Shown here: positions 34,478 to 42,742 of the stretch, piece after piece
Layout of the letters: each line of letters begins with the position of its first letter
Numbering within the stretch: position 1 is the stretch's first letter
Origin: an uncultured beta proteobacterium
GTDB lineage: Bacteria; Pseudomonadota; Gammaproteobacteria; Burkholderiales; Burkholderiaceae
Assembly (NCBI GenBank): GCA_903875135.1
Contig: CAIQUZ010000089.1
Coordinates: 1-44,799, forward strand
DNA: 44,799 bases
Direction: 5' to 3'
Made by a program: the position numbers and the translations under genes
Notes under the pieces: generated by a model
Databases searched by the model: none
Seen by the model: the letters and a program-made list of their open reading frames with translations, nothing else
Told to the model about the DNA's origin: nothing

Positions 34478-34561
34478 AGTAGTTACAGACTACTCCCCAT
34501 AGCTAAAACGAGGGGGCTTTACGGTGCTTTTGGCAACTAAGAAGTATTTAGTGCCATACTA
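34478..34561. promoter_or_regulatory. Two TAGT-N5-ACTA operator-like sites in a divergent promoter region
   Basis: AGTAGT-TACAG-ACTACT at 34478-34494 and TAGT-GCCAT-ACTA at 34549-34561 share the same half-sites and 5-base spacer; their centres are 69 bases apart. They lie in the 199-base gap between the divergent Bug receptor and FMN dehydrogenase genes. A dimeric regulator binding both is plausible. No regulator gene is adjacent. Confidence 0.4.
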
Positions 34562-34584
34562 TAAAAAATATAACAGGAGGAGAT

Positions 34585-35847
34585 ATGGAAAGCACAGATG
34601 ATCAACGTCGTCAGTTTCTGAATTGGTTAGCAGCTAGCCCCTTATTGGCTCTCCCTTTAGGTCATGAGGTCTTCGCTGAGGATCCCAAGGAGGCCTTAAA
34701 GAATTTTACAAAGCGTCCAGATCCGATGGTCTGGCCTTCCACTCTTCCAATTGATCTTATTAAAAATCCCAAAGAGGCGGTCAATGTTTTTGATTTTGAG
34801 CCAGTCGCTTTTGCTAGGGTCCCTCCAGCACATTTTGGATATATGGCGTCTGGCATTGATGATGAAGTCACTTTAAGGGCCAACCGTGCCGCATTTTTAA
34901 AATATCAATTACGTCCACGAAGATTACGTGATGTAAGCAAAATTGATATGTCGGTTAATTTGTTTGGTACAAAATGGAAAACACCGATCATCATGGCACC
35001 AACTGGTGGGAATAAAGCCTATGATCCTGAGGGTGAAATTGCTGTTGCTAGAGCCGCGAAAGCTGGGGGCTTTTTAAATATCTTATCGAACGCTGGTGCT
35101 TCTACAATTGAAGATGTGATTGCTGCTCGCCAAGGTGAGGTATGGTTCCAGTTATATGCGACTTCAAGTGTTGAGGTTGCTAAACAAGTCATTCGACGTG
35201 TAGAGCGGGCTGGTGCACCAGTATTAGAAATTACTATTGACCGAAATGGTGGCAGAAATCAAGAGACTTTTGCGCGTCTGAGAAAGTTAGATCCAAGAAA
35301 CTGTGTTGGATGCCATACCGAGGGGATTGGCAGCCCTAAGGAGAGGCCTAATTACGACGGCATCGATATGACCAACGTCAAAAGTATGCAATCTTCCAAT
35401 ATGACTTGGGATTTTATTCGCCAGGTACGTGACACGACCAAGATGAAAATTATTTTAAAGGGTATTGTGACGCAAGAAGATGCTAAGTTATGTCTCAAAT
35501 ATGGAGTTGATGGTATACATGTCTCTAATCATGGGGGGCGAAGTGAAGATGGCGGCCGTGGTGCTATAGAGTGTTTGCCAGAGGTGGTCCAGGTGGCTCG
35601 CGGTAAGGTACCTATTTTATTTGATAGTGGTGTGCGTCGCGGTAGTGATATATTCAAAGCGATGGCTTTAGGCGCATCAGCTGTCTGTGTTGGCCGTCCT
35701 TATTTATGGGGTTTAGGTGCATTTGGGCAACCTGGTGTTGAGCGGGTATTGGAGATATTACAAACTGAATTTGCAGGTATCATGCAACAGATGGGGGCGG
35801 TAAATATTGCAGCTATTGAATCCTCAATGGTGATGAGAGACAGTTAA
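34585..35847 (+). CDS. Tat-exported FMN-dependent alpha-hydroxy acid dehydrogenase with a CXXCH motif
   Basis: The 420-residue protein belongs to the lactate/glycolate oxidase fold: IIMAPTGGNKAYDPEGE near the FMN site and VSNHGGRSEDGGRG with the catalytic His and Arg. The N-terminus has a twin-arginine signal, QRRQFLNWLAA followed by a hydrophobic run, so it should be exported folded with its FMN. Residues 240-244 are CVGCH, a perfect heme c attachment motif, in the loop region that is variable in this family. This suggests a periplasmic flavocytochrome handing electrons to c-type cytochromes. An AGGAGG site precedes the ATG. Confidence 0.88.
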   Translation: MESTDDQRRQFLNWLAASPLLALPLGHEVFAEDPKEALKNFTKRPDPMVWPSTLPIDLIKNPKEAVNVFDFEPVAFARVPPAHFGYMASGIDDEVTLRANRAAFLKYQLRPRRLRDVSKIDMSVNLFGTKWKTPIIMAPTGGNKAYDPEGEIAVARAAKAGGFLNILSNAGASTIEDVIAARQGEVWFQLYATSSVEVAKQVIRRVERAGAPVLEITIDRNGGRNQETFARLRKLDPRNCVGCHTEGIGSPKERPNYDGIDMTNVKSMQSSNMTWDFIRQVRDTTKMKIILKGIVTQEDAKLCLKYGVDGIHVSNHGGRSEDGGRGAIECLPEVVQVARGKVPILFDSGVRRGSDIFKAMALGASAVCVGRPYLWGLGAFGQPGVERVLEILQTEFAGIMQQMGAVNIAAIESSMVMRDS

Positions 35848-35902
35848 GCGCATCCTTGATGAAGTTTTATAACCTTTTAATATAAAGATAGAAAGTAGAG
35901 AC

Positions 35903-36280
35903 ATGACACATCCAGTACTGAAATTTGAAGAAATGCGCCGCGAGGCTATGAATAACACTGACCTAGTTATATTGAAGCAATTATGTGATCCAAAGATGAT
36001 TTACCGCCATAGTACAGGTGCGATTGATAATTTGACGGAGTATTTACAAAAATTAGAGACCAAGCAAGTTAAATACTCCAATGTTGAATTTAAAGACATG
36101 ACTGTTATTTCTCCAGCCTTGGGCGATCATAAAATTGCGCTTGTGATGGGTCATATGTTTGCTGATGTCACTAAACCGACAGAGAATATTAAAATTAGTA
36201 GTCATTTTCAGACGACATGGACACAGATTGGTAATGAATGGAAGTTACTGTCGGTCCACAGTGCATCGATGGGCCATTAA
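35903..36280 (+). CDS. NTF2-like (SnoaL/DUF4440-type) small protein
   Basis: The 125-residue protein begins KFEEMRREAMNNTDLVILKQL and contains YRHSTG, a mid-domain GHMFADV and a C-terminal TTWTQIGNEWKLLSVHSASM, the pattern of cone-fold DUF4440/SnoaL-like proteins. No signal peptide is seen. It is 55 bases downstream of the FMN dehydrogenase, in the same orientation, so it may be an associated isomerase, lactone- or ligand-binding protein. A terminator follows. Confidence 0.75.
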   Translation: MTHPVLKFEEMRREAMNNTDLVILKQLCDPKMIYRHSTGAIDNLTEYLQKLETKQVKYSNVEFKDMTVISPALGDHKIALVMGHMFADVTKPTENIKISSHFQTTWTQIGNEWKLLSVHSASMGH

Positions 36281-36301
36281 TCTCGTTGGCTTGTCATCAA
36301 A

Positions 36302-36332
36302 AACGCCCCTAAGGCATTACTTTTGGGGGCGT
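36302..36332. terminator. Bidirectional rho-independent terminator
   Basis: ACGCCCC at 36303-36309 pairs with GGGGCGT at 36326-36332. On the plus strand it is followed by ATTTTAT, serving the NTF2-like gene. On the minus strand it is followed by TTTTTG, serving the small membrane-protein gene, whose last codons lie within the right arm. Confidence 0.7.
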
Positions 36333-36544
36333 ATTTTATATTGCCACAAAAATACAAGAAGTACGATGCTTAAGAAAGTTCCTGAAGGAATTTCTTTAAA
36401 GAAACGTTGCGCATTATTGGCAACTGCGGAAATGAATGAACCACCATCATTTCCCAACAAAATATTTAAGGTGATACAGAGTATTGCGGTAAGGAGCGTT
36501 AATTCAACTGCGCGCCATCCCATTTTAAGTAATTGATCAACCAT
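36317..36544 (-). CDS. Small two-helix membrane protein 1 (75 residues)
   Basis: I set the start at the ATG at 36544, which has AAGG at a good distance. The longer frame from 36595 would read through a perfect 9-base-pair hairpin (36561-36582) and has no better ribosome site. The protein starts MVDQLLKMGW and has two hydrophobic segments (about residues 13-30 and 53-67). Its layout resembles the 77-residue neighbour: W near the start, ILLGN versus ILVGG, then a short polar loop before the second helix. I do not recognise a family. Confidence 0.6.
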   Translation of the reverse strand: MVDQLLKMGWRAVELTLLTAILCITLNILLGNDGGSFISAVANNAQRFFKEIPSGTFLSIVLLVFLWQYKIRPQK

Positions 36545-36560
36545 AGTAGCCTTATCGACT

Positions 36561-36582
36561 GGGGCGAGAAGGATCTCGCCCC
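36561..36582. terminator. Perfect hairpin between the two small membrane-protein genes
   Basis: GGGGCGAGA (36561-36569), loop AGGA, TCTCGCCCC (36574-36582) form a 9-base-pair GC-rich stem. The minus-strand T-tract is absent, so it may act as an attenuator or mRNA-stabilising stem rather than a full terminator. Confidence 0.55.
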
Positions 36583-36607
36583 ATATTTGAATCAATTAAA
36601 GATCAGC

Positions 36608-36841
36608 TTAAGACATTGTTCTTTTTGAGAATAATGAAACGATAATTCCAAGAACAATTAAACCCACTAATCCGTTAGATCCTAGATCTTTGACTAGAGC
36701 TACAAGGTTACCTACGACTCCACCAAAGAAGGGAAGGGTCCCTCCAACAAGAATGGAGGCAAGGATTGCCAAAGACATTAACATCAGTCCCAAATCGATG
36801 ATTGCACCAACCCAATTTTTTGTATCGGAAATAAGTTTCAT
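36608..36841 (-). CDS. Small two-helix membrane protein 2 (77 residues)
   Basis: The protein begins MKLISDTKNWVGAIIDLG and has two hydrophobic segments (about residues 11-35 and 55-70) ending in SLFSKRTMS. AGAGGA lies 8 bases upstream of the ATG, a good ribosome site. It is upstream of and similar in size and plan to the 75-residue protein, so the pair probably arose by duplication. Function is unknown; the composition fits a small membrane-channel or helper protein. Confidence 0.65.
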   Translation of the reverse strand: MKLISDTKNWVGAIIDLGLMLMSLAILASILVGGTLPFFGGVVGNLVALVKDLGSNGLVGLIVLGIIVSLFSKRTMS

Positions 36842-36942
36842 TTTTATCCTCTTCTGTATTGTTTAATAATTATTATGACTAAATACACCCCTTGGGGAAA
36901 GAAATCTAAGCGCGGAGAATTTGCAAAGATGAATCATTTAAA

Positions 36943-37005
36943 ACCCTAAAAATAATCAAGTCAAGAATTTATTTCTAATTTTTAGTAATATTCTATTTTT
37001 AGGGT
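36943..37005. repeat. 12-base inverted repeat in AT-rich spacer
   Basis: ACCCTAAAAATA at 36943-36954 and its exact complement TATTTTTAGGGT at 36994-37005 flank 39 bases. It lies in the 212-base gap between the 77-residue gene and the end of the MmgE/PrpD gene. A related TAATTTTTAG occurs inside the loop. It could be a paired protein-binding site or a weak stem ending the upstream transcript; no coding frame is seen in this spacer. Confidence 0.5.
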
Positions 37006-37053
37006 ATTTACTTATATATTGTCAATTAAATGAGAGGAGAATAGATCTTCCCC

Positions 37054-38496
37054 CTAAGACTTTTGTAGCAGACGACTCAGGTCTCGAATATCCTGTACAT
37101 CCTCGATATGTAAGACGGTTTGGATCAATTGTTCTGACACCACTTTTCCAAGCACAGGCTCGATGAGATCCTTCGCTTTGTTGATGACTTCTAGTTGATT
37201 CATTGGATTTCGTGGTGTGCCACGAACTGCTTGCACCCGCTCACTAAATTTTGAGCCATCTTTGAGAATGACTTCAACGATCGCCACTCGCACCGGCATA
37301 AACTCTTTTAGACTGGGATCGGGGATCAGATCTACCTTTGCGCGCTGTACCAATATTTGTGGATCTTGCATTCTGCTCGTATCATGAGCGGCTTTAAATG
37401 AGGCCGTCTTGTCGATCAACATGACGGCCATCATATATTGCAAGCAGATATCTGGAATATCTCGGTTATTAACGACCTTAGCGGTTGCTGGCTCAAGACG
37501 AACATTGACTTTTTCCAGTTGATCCAAAGGAAATAGATGTTTTTTCTGAATCAGTTCTAGAGCATCTAAAGGTCCTTGGATTGGAGAGCCGACGGTCCAT
37601 TTTTTGATATCTGTTTGGGTAATTTCAAAGCGCTGGCCTAGGCCGTTAATCAGTTGGTTGCGATCGGCGTTGGGGGCGTAAGCTTCAAAGAAGTTATCGG
37701 CGCCCGAAAAAATATCATTAATCCCATTCCAGCCATTGTTAACAAGTAAGGCTGAGGTAATGCCATTTTTCGCAGGCATACCTCCAAACACAAATGCTTT
37801 CTCAATATGATCTGTATCTCTTCCCCAAGCATAGATACCAGAAGATTGTTGAGCCGTGTAATCCAGTACCCAACGCATTTGTTGAGCCGAGAGTTTCGCT
37901 ATGCAAGCCGCAGCCGCAGCAGAACCAAATATTCCAGCAATACTGTGTGAACTTTTATGACTGGTATAACTAAATTCCGGACCGCCCATAGCCATCACTA
38001 CACGGGTCCCAATGTCATAACCTAAGGTGACAGCTTTTAGGAGGTGATCTCCAGAGATCTTCAATAGTTCGGCACTCGCCGTCGCTGCAGGAACTACTGA
38101 ACATCCTGGGTGAGAACGGGATCGATTATGGGAGTCATCGGTTTCATCCGCGTGCCCCATCATGCCATTGGCCATTGCTGCATCAGCAGGGCTAGCCATG
38201 AGTTTGCTACCAATAACGGTGCATTTACCGGTATTGCCTTGTTGTTGGATAAAAGAGATACCCGCTTTTCCTGGTGGAAGTTCTGATCCAGAAATAATGG
38301 CAGCGTAGGTATCGAGTAAATGAAATTTTGCTTGTTCAGCGACCTGAGGTGAGAGAGTTTGATGCAGCGCTTGTGCCATGTATTCACTCAGCGTTTGCAT
38401 TTCAGGGCTGAGTAGGTTTTTTTGCGCCCAGCTAAACGGTGTTATCAAGGGGAGAGCCCCCAGGGCTGAGGAAGTCATAAAAAGGCGTCGCTGCAT
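37054..38496 (-). CDS. Tat-exported MmgE/PrpD family protein
   Basis: The 480-residue protein has the MmgE/PrpD landmarks: LLDTYAAIISGSE near residue 65, MMGHADETDDSHNRSRSHPG in the first domain and a long alpha/beta C-terminal domain. The family includes 2-methylcitrate dehydratase and cis-aconitate decarboxylase-like enzymes and is normally cytosolic. Here the N-terminus is MQRRLFMTSSALGALP followed by a hydrophobic run and FSWAQ, a twin-arginine signal, implying a periplasmic location. It is the last gene of a four-gene operon with MBL, Bug and Ldh2-type genes. Confidence 0.88.
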   Translation of the reverse strand: MQRRLFMTSSALGALPLITPFSWAQKNLLSPEMQTLSEYMAQALHQTLSPQVAEQAKFHLLDTYAAIISGSELPPGKAGISFIQQQGNTGKCTVIGSKLMASPADAAMANGMMGHADETDDSHNRSRSHPGCSVVPAATASAELLKISGDHLLKAVTLGYDIGTRVVMAMGGPEFSYTSHKSSHSIAGIFGSAAAAACIAKLSAQQMRWVLDYTAQQSSGIYAWGRDTDHIEKAFVFGGMPAKNGITSALLVNNGWNGINDIFSGADNFFEAYAPNADRNQLINGLGQRFEITQTDIKKWTVGSPIQGPLDALELIQKKHLFPLDQLEKVNVRLEPATAKVVNNRDIPDICLQYMMAVMLIDKTASFKAAHDTSRMQDPQILVQRAKVDLIPDPSLKEFMPVRVAIVEVILKDGSKFSERVQAVRGTPRNPMNQLEVINKAKDLIEPVLGKVVSEQLIQTVLHIEDVQDIRDLSRLLQKS

Positions 38497-38529
38497 CGTA
38501 TTATCTTTCTAGTAAAGCAATAAAACTTT

Positions 38530-39285
38530 TTAAGTTTGGGCGAGATTAATTGTTTCTGATATTTCCACAGATTCTGAAAACCACACAGTAATAGCTACCT
38601 CTCGAACACCCATATATTCCGGCACACCACTGGTATTGAGACGCATGGTTAAATCATGACCTGGAATTAACAAATTACCTGGACGAGAGCGCCATTCTTG
38701 AAAAATGAGTTCGATCGACTTTTTACTTTGCGCGGCATTATCTGTATCAACAACTAAACCTGACATTAATTCGGCTCGATTTTTGGCGGCATCACCAGTA
38801 AAGATGACATTGGCCTGCCCATTATTTAATATAAATAATAAGTGCCCTGGAGTGTGCCCCGGTACTAATTGACTCGTGAAGTATGGTAAAAATTCTTGAT
38901 GAGGCTGTAATCGTTGAACTCTTGCATTGGCCAGTAAATCTTGTATGTAAAGCTCTGGAATAGGATTGAATCCTGGCAACTGTTTACCTGCCCACTCAAG
39001 TTCACTCTCACCAATCCAAATGGCAGCATTTGGAAATAAAGTGAAATTCACAATATGGTCATAGTGTGCATGGGTAAGGATGACATCGGTCACATCATGA
39101 GCCTGAACGTTCAATTCTTTCAAGCGCTTTTGTAGAGGTTTTCTCATTCCAAATGCGCCCACGTCTAAAAGAATGACTTTGCCTTGACCGCGGATGAGTG
39201 TGACAGTACTCCAGCCGAGTCCACCATGACAGACTGCTCGGCCAGGGAACCCTTGGATTAAAACATCGACTTGATAGGGGGTCAT
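38530..39285 (-). CDS. MBL-fold metallo-hydrolase
   Basis: The 251-residue protein has the HAHYDH zinc motif in THAHYDHIVN, a second-metal GHTPGH, an Asp in FTGDAAKN and a late GHDL, the standard metallo-beta-lactamase-fold ligands. It has no signal peptide, so it is cytosolic. Candidate reactions are hydrolysis of a lactone or thioester produced in the operon's pathway. It lies between the Bug receptor and PrpD-like genes. Confidence 0.9.
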   Translation of the reverse strand: MTPYQVDVLIQGFPGRAVCHGGLGWSTVTLIRGQGKVILLDVGAFGMRKPLQKRLKELNVQAHDVTDVILTHAHYDHIVNFTLFPNAAIWIGESELEWAGKQLPGFNPIPELYIQDLLANARVQRLQPHQEFLPYFTSQLVPGHTPGHLLFILNNGQANVIFTGDAAKNRAELMSGLVVDTDNAAQSKKSIELIFQEWRSRPGNLLIPGHDLTMRLNTSGVPEYMGVREVAITVWFSESVEISETINLAQT

Positions 39286-39293
39286 TTTTAATA

Positions 39294-40280
39294 TTATTGG
39301 GTGATGTGGGCGTCTCGAATTAATTTACCGTACATATTTAATTCCGTTTTAATTTGTGCTTCAAATTCACTTGGTGTATTTCCAACAATTCGATTACCAC
39401 CATCATTGACGAGTGCTTGAATATTTCCTGGCTCTTGTAAGGCTTTAATAGCATGCTCGTGTAAGAGTTTAATGATTGCAGAATCCGTCCCAGCAGGTGC
39501 CAGAAGTCCTTGGAATTGAGAGATATTGAAGCCTTTGTAACCGATTTCTTCCATCGTTGGCAGATTGGGAATAGATTGGCTGCGTTGCGAACTAGAGACG
39601 GCAAAGCCCCTTAAACGTCCAGCTTTGATCATGGTGACTGCAGTGACCAGAGGTTCAAACGTAAATGAAAGTTGACCGCCCAGTAAATCTGCCAATGCAG
39701 GCGCTGCACCTTTGTAGGGGACATGGGTAAATTCTGCGCCAGTCATTAGGCTAAATAATTCACCGGCAAGGTGACCACCACCGCCGATTCCTGTGGATCC
39801 AAAGCTCAGTTCTTTGGGAGATGCTTTACCTTTTGTTACGATATCGCTAACCGATTGAATTGGTGAGTTTGATGGTACAACGAGTGCATATTGATAATTC
39901 ACGATGAGGCTAATTGGAGCAAAATCTTTGATAGGATCAAAGGGTACTTTTTTGTAGAGAACGGGATTAATGACGAGTGGGCCACTCGCGGTTAATAAGA
40001 GTGTGTAACCATCGGCAGGAGATTTTGCTACGACATCTGAACCAATCATGCCATTGGCACCAGGCCGGTTATCCACAATCACTGATTGGCCTAGGCTTTT
40101 TGTGAGACTTTGCGCCATCAAACGAGCCGTAATATCAGCAGCGCCACCGGCTGGGTAGGGAACAATGAGTTTAATGGGGCGATTAGGGTAGGCTGATTGA
40201 GTAAAACCCTCTGGCATTGTCATCCCAGCGACAATCATTAATAGTGCTTGCAGAAAGATGTGTTTCTTGATTAAACGCAT
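39294..40280 (-). CDS. Bug/TctC-family periplasmic solute receptor 2
   Basis: The 328-residue protein has a signal peptide, then YPNRPIKLIVPYPAGGAADITAR, NRPGANG and PADGYTLL, which are typical Bug landmarks. It is similar in plan to receptor 1 but not a near-copy. It sits within the Ldh2, Bug, MBL, PrpD operon, so it likely delivers or senses that pathway's substrate, probably an organic acid. No transporter membrane subunits are present in the window. Confidence 0.94.
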   Translation of the reverse strand: MRLIKKHIFLQALLMIVAGMTMPEGFTQSAYPNRPIKLIVPYPAGGAADITARLMAQSLTKSLGQSVIVDNRPGANGMIGSDVVAKSPADGYTLLLTASGPLVINPVLYKKVPFDPIKDFAPISLIVNYQYALVVPSNSPIQSVSDIVTKGKASPKELSFGSTGIGGGGHLAGELFSLMTGAEFTHVPYKGAAPALADLLGGQLSFTFEPLVTAVTMIKAGRLRGFAVSSSQRSQSIPNLPTMEEIGYKGFNISQFQGLLAPAGTDSAIIKLLHEHAIKALQEPGNIQALVNDGGNRIVGNTPSEFEAQIKTELNMYGKLIRDAHITQ

Positions 40281-40290
40281 TGGTTCATCC

Positions 40291-41322
40291 TTATTCTGTC
40301 ATTTGATGTAGGAGCTGGATTGTATCGATATTTAAGGTGATACCATGCTCGCGTTGCTCTTGCATTTTTTGCAATTCAATCATACCTGGAACAATAACAG
40401 GATGATTGGGGTCGGATGGTGGACTCTCGAGAAGGATTTGGGCAAAGTCATTCATACGATCGCTCAGCCACTCGGTCGAACCAAGCCGTTTGGTATCTAG
40501 TAAGACAAAAAAGTGACCTAAATTTTGTGGTTCAGAAGGGGCGTCTTGCCAAGATTTGATGTGAGTGAGATAAGCCGCATTCGAGAGTAAACCGGCGAGT
40601 AGGTCCACCATTAAGGCAAGACCATAACCCTTATGCCCACCCACCGGCATTAGAAAACCATCTAAGGCAGCTTTTGGATCCGTTGTAGGAACTCCTTTGG
40701 CATCAGTTCCCCAAGTGTTCGGTATCTCATGCCCAGCTTTGAAGGCGTCGCGAATTTTGGCACGAGCGACCACACTCATTGCCATATCGAGTAAAAAAGG
40801 ATTGCCACCAGGATTGGGGACGCCAAATCCTAATGGACTATTACCTAGCCGAGCATCTGAACCACCCCAAGGGGCAATAGTAGTTGTTGCATTACTGCCA
40901 ATCATTGCCGCAAACCCTTGCTCAGCCGCAAGTAGTAAATAGGGAGAAATCGGGCCAAAATGATTACTTCCCTTGGCTAGAGCGATACCGATACCACATT
41001 CATTGGCCACCTCCATGGCGGCTCGCAATGAGTGCATCCCCACCAAAGGGCCTACTCCATTATCACCATCGACTTTGACCATCGCTGCTGCGACACGTTC
41101 TAGCTGAATATTTGCTTGATGATTGATCCCGCCAATCCGTAGGCGATCTCCATAGGACTCCACGCGGCTCATGCCATGTGTTGAAAGCCCAAATAAATCT
41201 GCCATAACAAGTACTTGCACCACATCTTTAGCATCATTTTCTGGTAAGCCTAACCGACAAAAAGCCTTGATACCTAGATTTGTTAATTCCGCTTCTTTAA
41301 TACGTTCCATTTTTGTGCTCAT
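40291..41322 (-). CDS. Malate/L-lactate dehydrogenase (Ldh2) family oxidoreductase
   Basis: The 343-residue protein shows family landmarks: LFGLSTHGMSRVESYGDRLR, KVDGDNGVGPLVG, KGSNHFGPISPYLLLAAEQG and GGHKGYGLALMVDLLAGLLS. These NAD(P)-dependent enzymes interconvert 2-oxo and 2-hydroxy acids (malate, sulfolactate, ureidoglycolate and others). It is the first gene of the operon, divergent from the second molybdenum hydroxylase set, and 10 bases before the Bug receptor gene. Confidence 0.93.
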   Translation of the reverse strand: MSTKMERIKEAELTNLGIKAFCRLGLPENDAKDVVQVLVMADLFGLSTHGMSRVESYGDRLRIGGINHQANIQLERVAAAMVKVDGDNGVGPLVGMHSLRAAMEVANECGIGIALAKGSNHFGPISPYLLLAAEQGFAAMIGSNATTTIAPWGGSDARLGNSPLGFGVPNPGGNPFLLDMAMSVVARAKIRDAFKAGHEIPNTWGTDAKGVPTTDPKAALDGFLMPVGGHKGYGLALMVDLLAGLLSNAAYLTHIKSWQDAPSEPQNLGHFFVLLDTKRLGSTEWLSDRMNDFAQILLESPPSDPNHPVIVPGMIELQKMQEQREHGITLNIDTIQLLHQMTE

Positions 41323-41476
41323 TGACAGCTTTCTATTGATTCGTAGTTTATTTTAAGAATTGTAATCTTTTGAAAACAGCTTTCTTTTAGAGATTAAAAA
41401 AGTGGCAGGTTCGAGGCGCTAAAAAATCTTTTTTATATTTATGATTTATTATCAATATAAATCACTGAGAGACCAT
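41323..41476. promoter_or_regulatory. Divergent promoter region between Ldh2-type and CoxM-like genes
   Basis: This 154-base AT-rich gap must hold promoters for both directions. ACAGCTTTCT occurs twice in direct orientation, at 41325-41334 and 41376-41385, 51 bases apart. I see no strong consensus promoter. Confidence 0.35.
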
Positions 41477-42265
41477 ATGAACACTTTCACCTATCACCGG
41501 GCGGCGACTCTTTCGCTGGCTAAAGATGCCTTTAAGGGGCATGAGAACGTTAAATTTTTATCCGGAGGGATGACCTTGTTGCCAGCAATGAAGCACGGTT
41601 TAATCCAGCCTGAACATTTGATTGATGTAACGCATCTTTCTGAGCTCAGCCGCCTAGAAGAAACTGCAGATCATCTGATCGTGGGTGCGGCGATTCACCA
41701 CAACGAGGTAGCGTCCAGTCCTATGGTGGCTAAAGCGATTCCAGCTTTAGCTTATTTGGCCAGTCAAATTGGTGACCCACAAGTACGTGTGAGGGGCACA
41801 TTGGGCGGATCGATTGCGAACAATGATCCTGCGGCAGACTACCCTGCGGGAACATTGGGTTTAAAAGCGATGATTGTTACTGATCAAAGAGAGATTGATG
41901 CGCAAGACTTTTTTACCGGGTTTTATTCCACCGCCCTTGAGGAAAATGAGCTCATTCAATATGTGAAATTTGCAAAGCCTCTTAAGAGCGCCTACTGCAA
42001 ATTAAAGCAAGCTGCTTCAGGTTACGCTGTAGTTGGAATATTTATTGCGGTCTACCCCAATCATGAAGTTCGGGTAGCTGTAACAGGCGTGGCGGCAGGG
42101 GTATTTCGTTGGACTCAGGCTGAGGAAGCTTTTCAAAGCGAGCATGATCAGCCAGTTCTGGAGCGTGATGACTTGATTAATGATTTACATGCTAGCAGTG
42201 CCTACCGAGTCAACATGGCCAAAGTATTATTTAGAAGAGCTGTTCAACAAATTAAAAATAGTTAA
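41477..42265 (+). CDS. Molybdenum hydroxylase FAD subunit (CoxM-like), set 2
   Basis: I use the ATG at 41477 (MNTFTYHRAATL), preceded by GAGAGA, rather than an upstream ATG at 41441. The 262-residue protein has FLSGGMTLLPAMKHG near residue 32 and RVRGTLGGSIANNDPAADYPA near 105, the two FAD-binding segments of the family. It is shorter than its set 1 counterpart, mainly at the C-terminus. Confidence 0.93.
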   Translation: MNTFTYHRAATLSLAKDAFKGHENVKFLSGGMTLLPAMKHGLIQPEHLIDVTHLSELSRLEETADHLIVGAAIHHNEVASSPMVAKAIPALAYLASQIGDPQVRVRGTLGGSIANNDPAADYPAGTLGLKAMIVTDQREIDAQDFFTGFYSTALEENELIQYVKFAKPLKSAYCKLKQAASGYAVVGIFIAVYPNHEVRVAVTGVAAGVFRWTQAEEAFQSEHDQPVLERDDLINDLHASSAYRVNMAKVLFRRAVQQIKNS

Positions 42266-42277
42266 CGAAAGTGATTT

Positions 42278-42742
42278 ATGCAAATTACGATTAATGGTCA
42301 ATCGAAAGACGTCGCAGTGCAAGATAATACCTTGTTGATTGAAGTGATAAGGGATCAATTAAGACTGACCGGAACACATAATGGTTGCGATACAACACAG
42401 TGCGGTTGCTGCACTGTTTTATTGAACCAGGAAGCGGTTAAATCTTGCACGATGTTAGCCAGACAAGCAGAAGGCGCTTCAATACAGACCATTGAGGGCT
42501 TGGCTGGAGAGCATTTACATCCTGTTCAAGAAGCATTTTCTCAGGAGCATGGTTTGCAATGTGGTTATTGCACACCCGGCATGATTATGAGCACGGTCTA
42601 TCTTTTACAACGTCACCCGCAACCTACCGATGCGCAGATTAAAGAGGGCCTAGCGGGCAATATTTGCCGTTGCACTGGTTACGTCAATATTATTGCTGCT
42701 GTGAAATCGGCGGCGCAAAAAATTCAGGAGGCAAAAGTATGA
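42278..42742 (+). CDS. Molybdenum hydroxylase [2Fe-2S] subunit (CoxS-like), set 2
   Basis: The 154-residue protein has CDTTQCGCC with a later Cys for the ferredoxin-type cluster and QCGYCTPGM ... ICRCTGYVN for the second cluster. The order FAD, FeS, Mo subunit is the same as in set 1. The stop overlaps the start of the large subunit as ATGA. Confidence 0.95.
   Translation: MQITINGQSKDVAVQDNTLLIEVIRDQLRLTGTHNGCDTTQCGCCTVLLNQEAVKSCTMLARQAEGASIQTIEGLAGEHLHPVQEAFSQEHGLQCGYCTPGMIMSTVYLLQRHPQPTDAQIKEGLAGNICRCTGYVNIIAAVKSAAQKIQEAKV

Noticed and set aside
16545..36595. Extended start for the small membrane protein at 36595
   Set aside because: The extension is encoded by the hairpin and lacks a better ribosome site; the ATG at 36544 has AAGG at proper spacing.
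41408..41420. GGTTCGAGG resembling a tRNA T-arm
   Set aside because: The flanking five bases do not pair, and the upstream sequence cannot fold as a cloverleaf.
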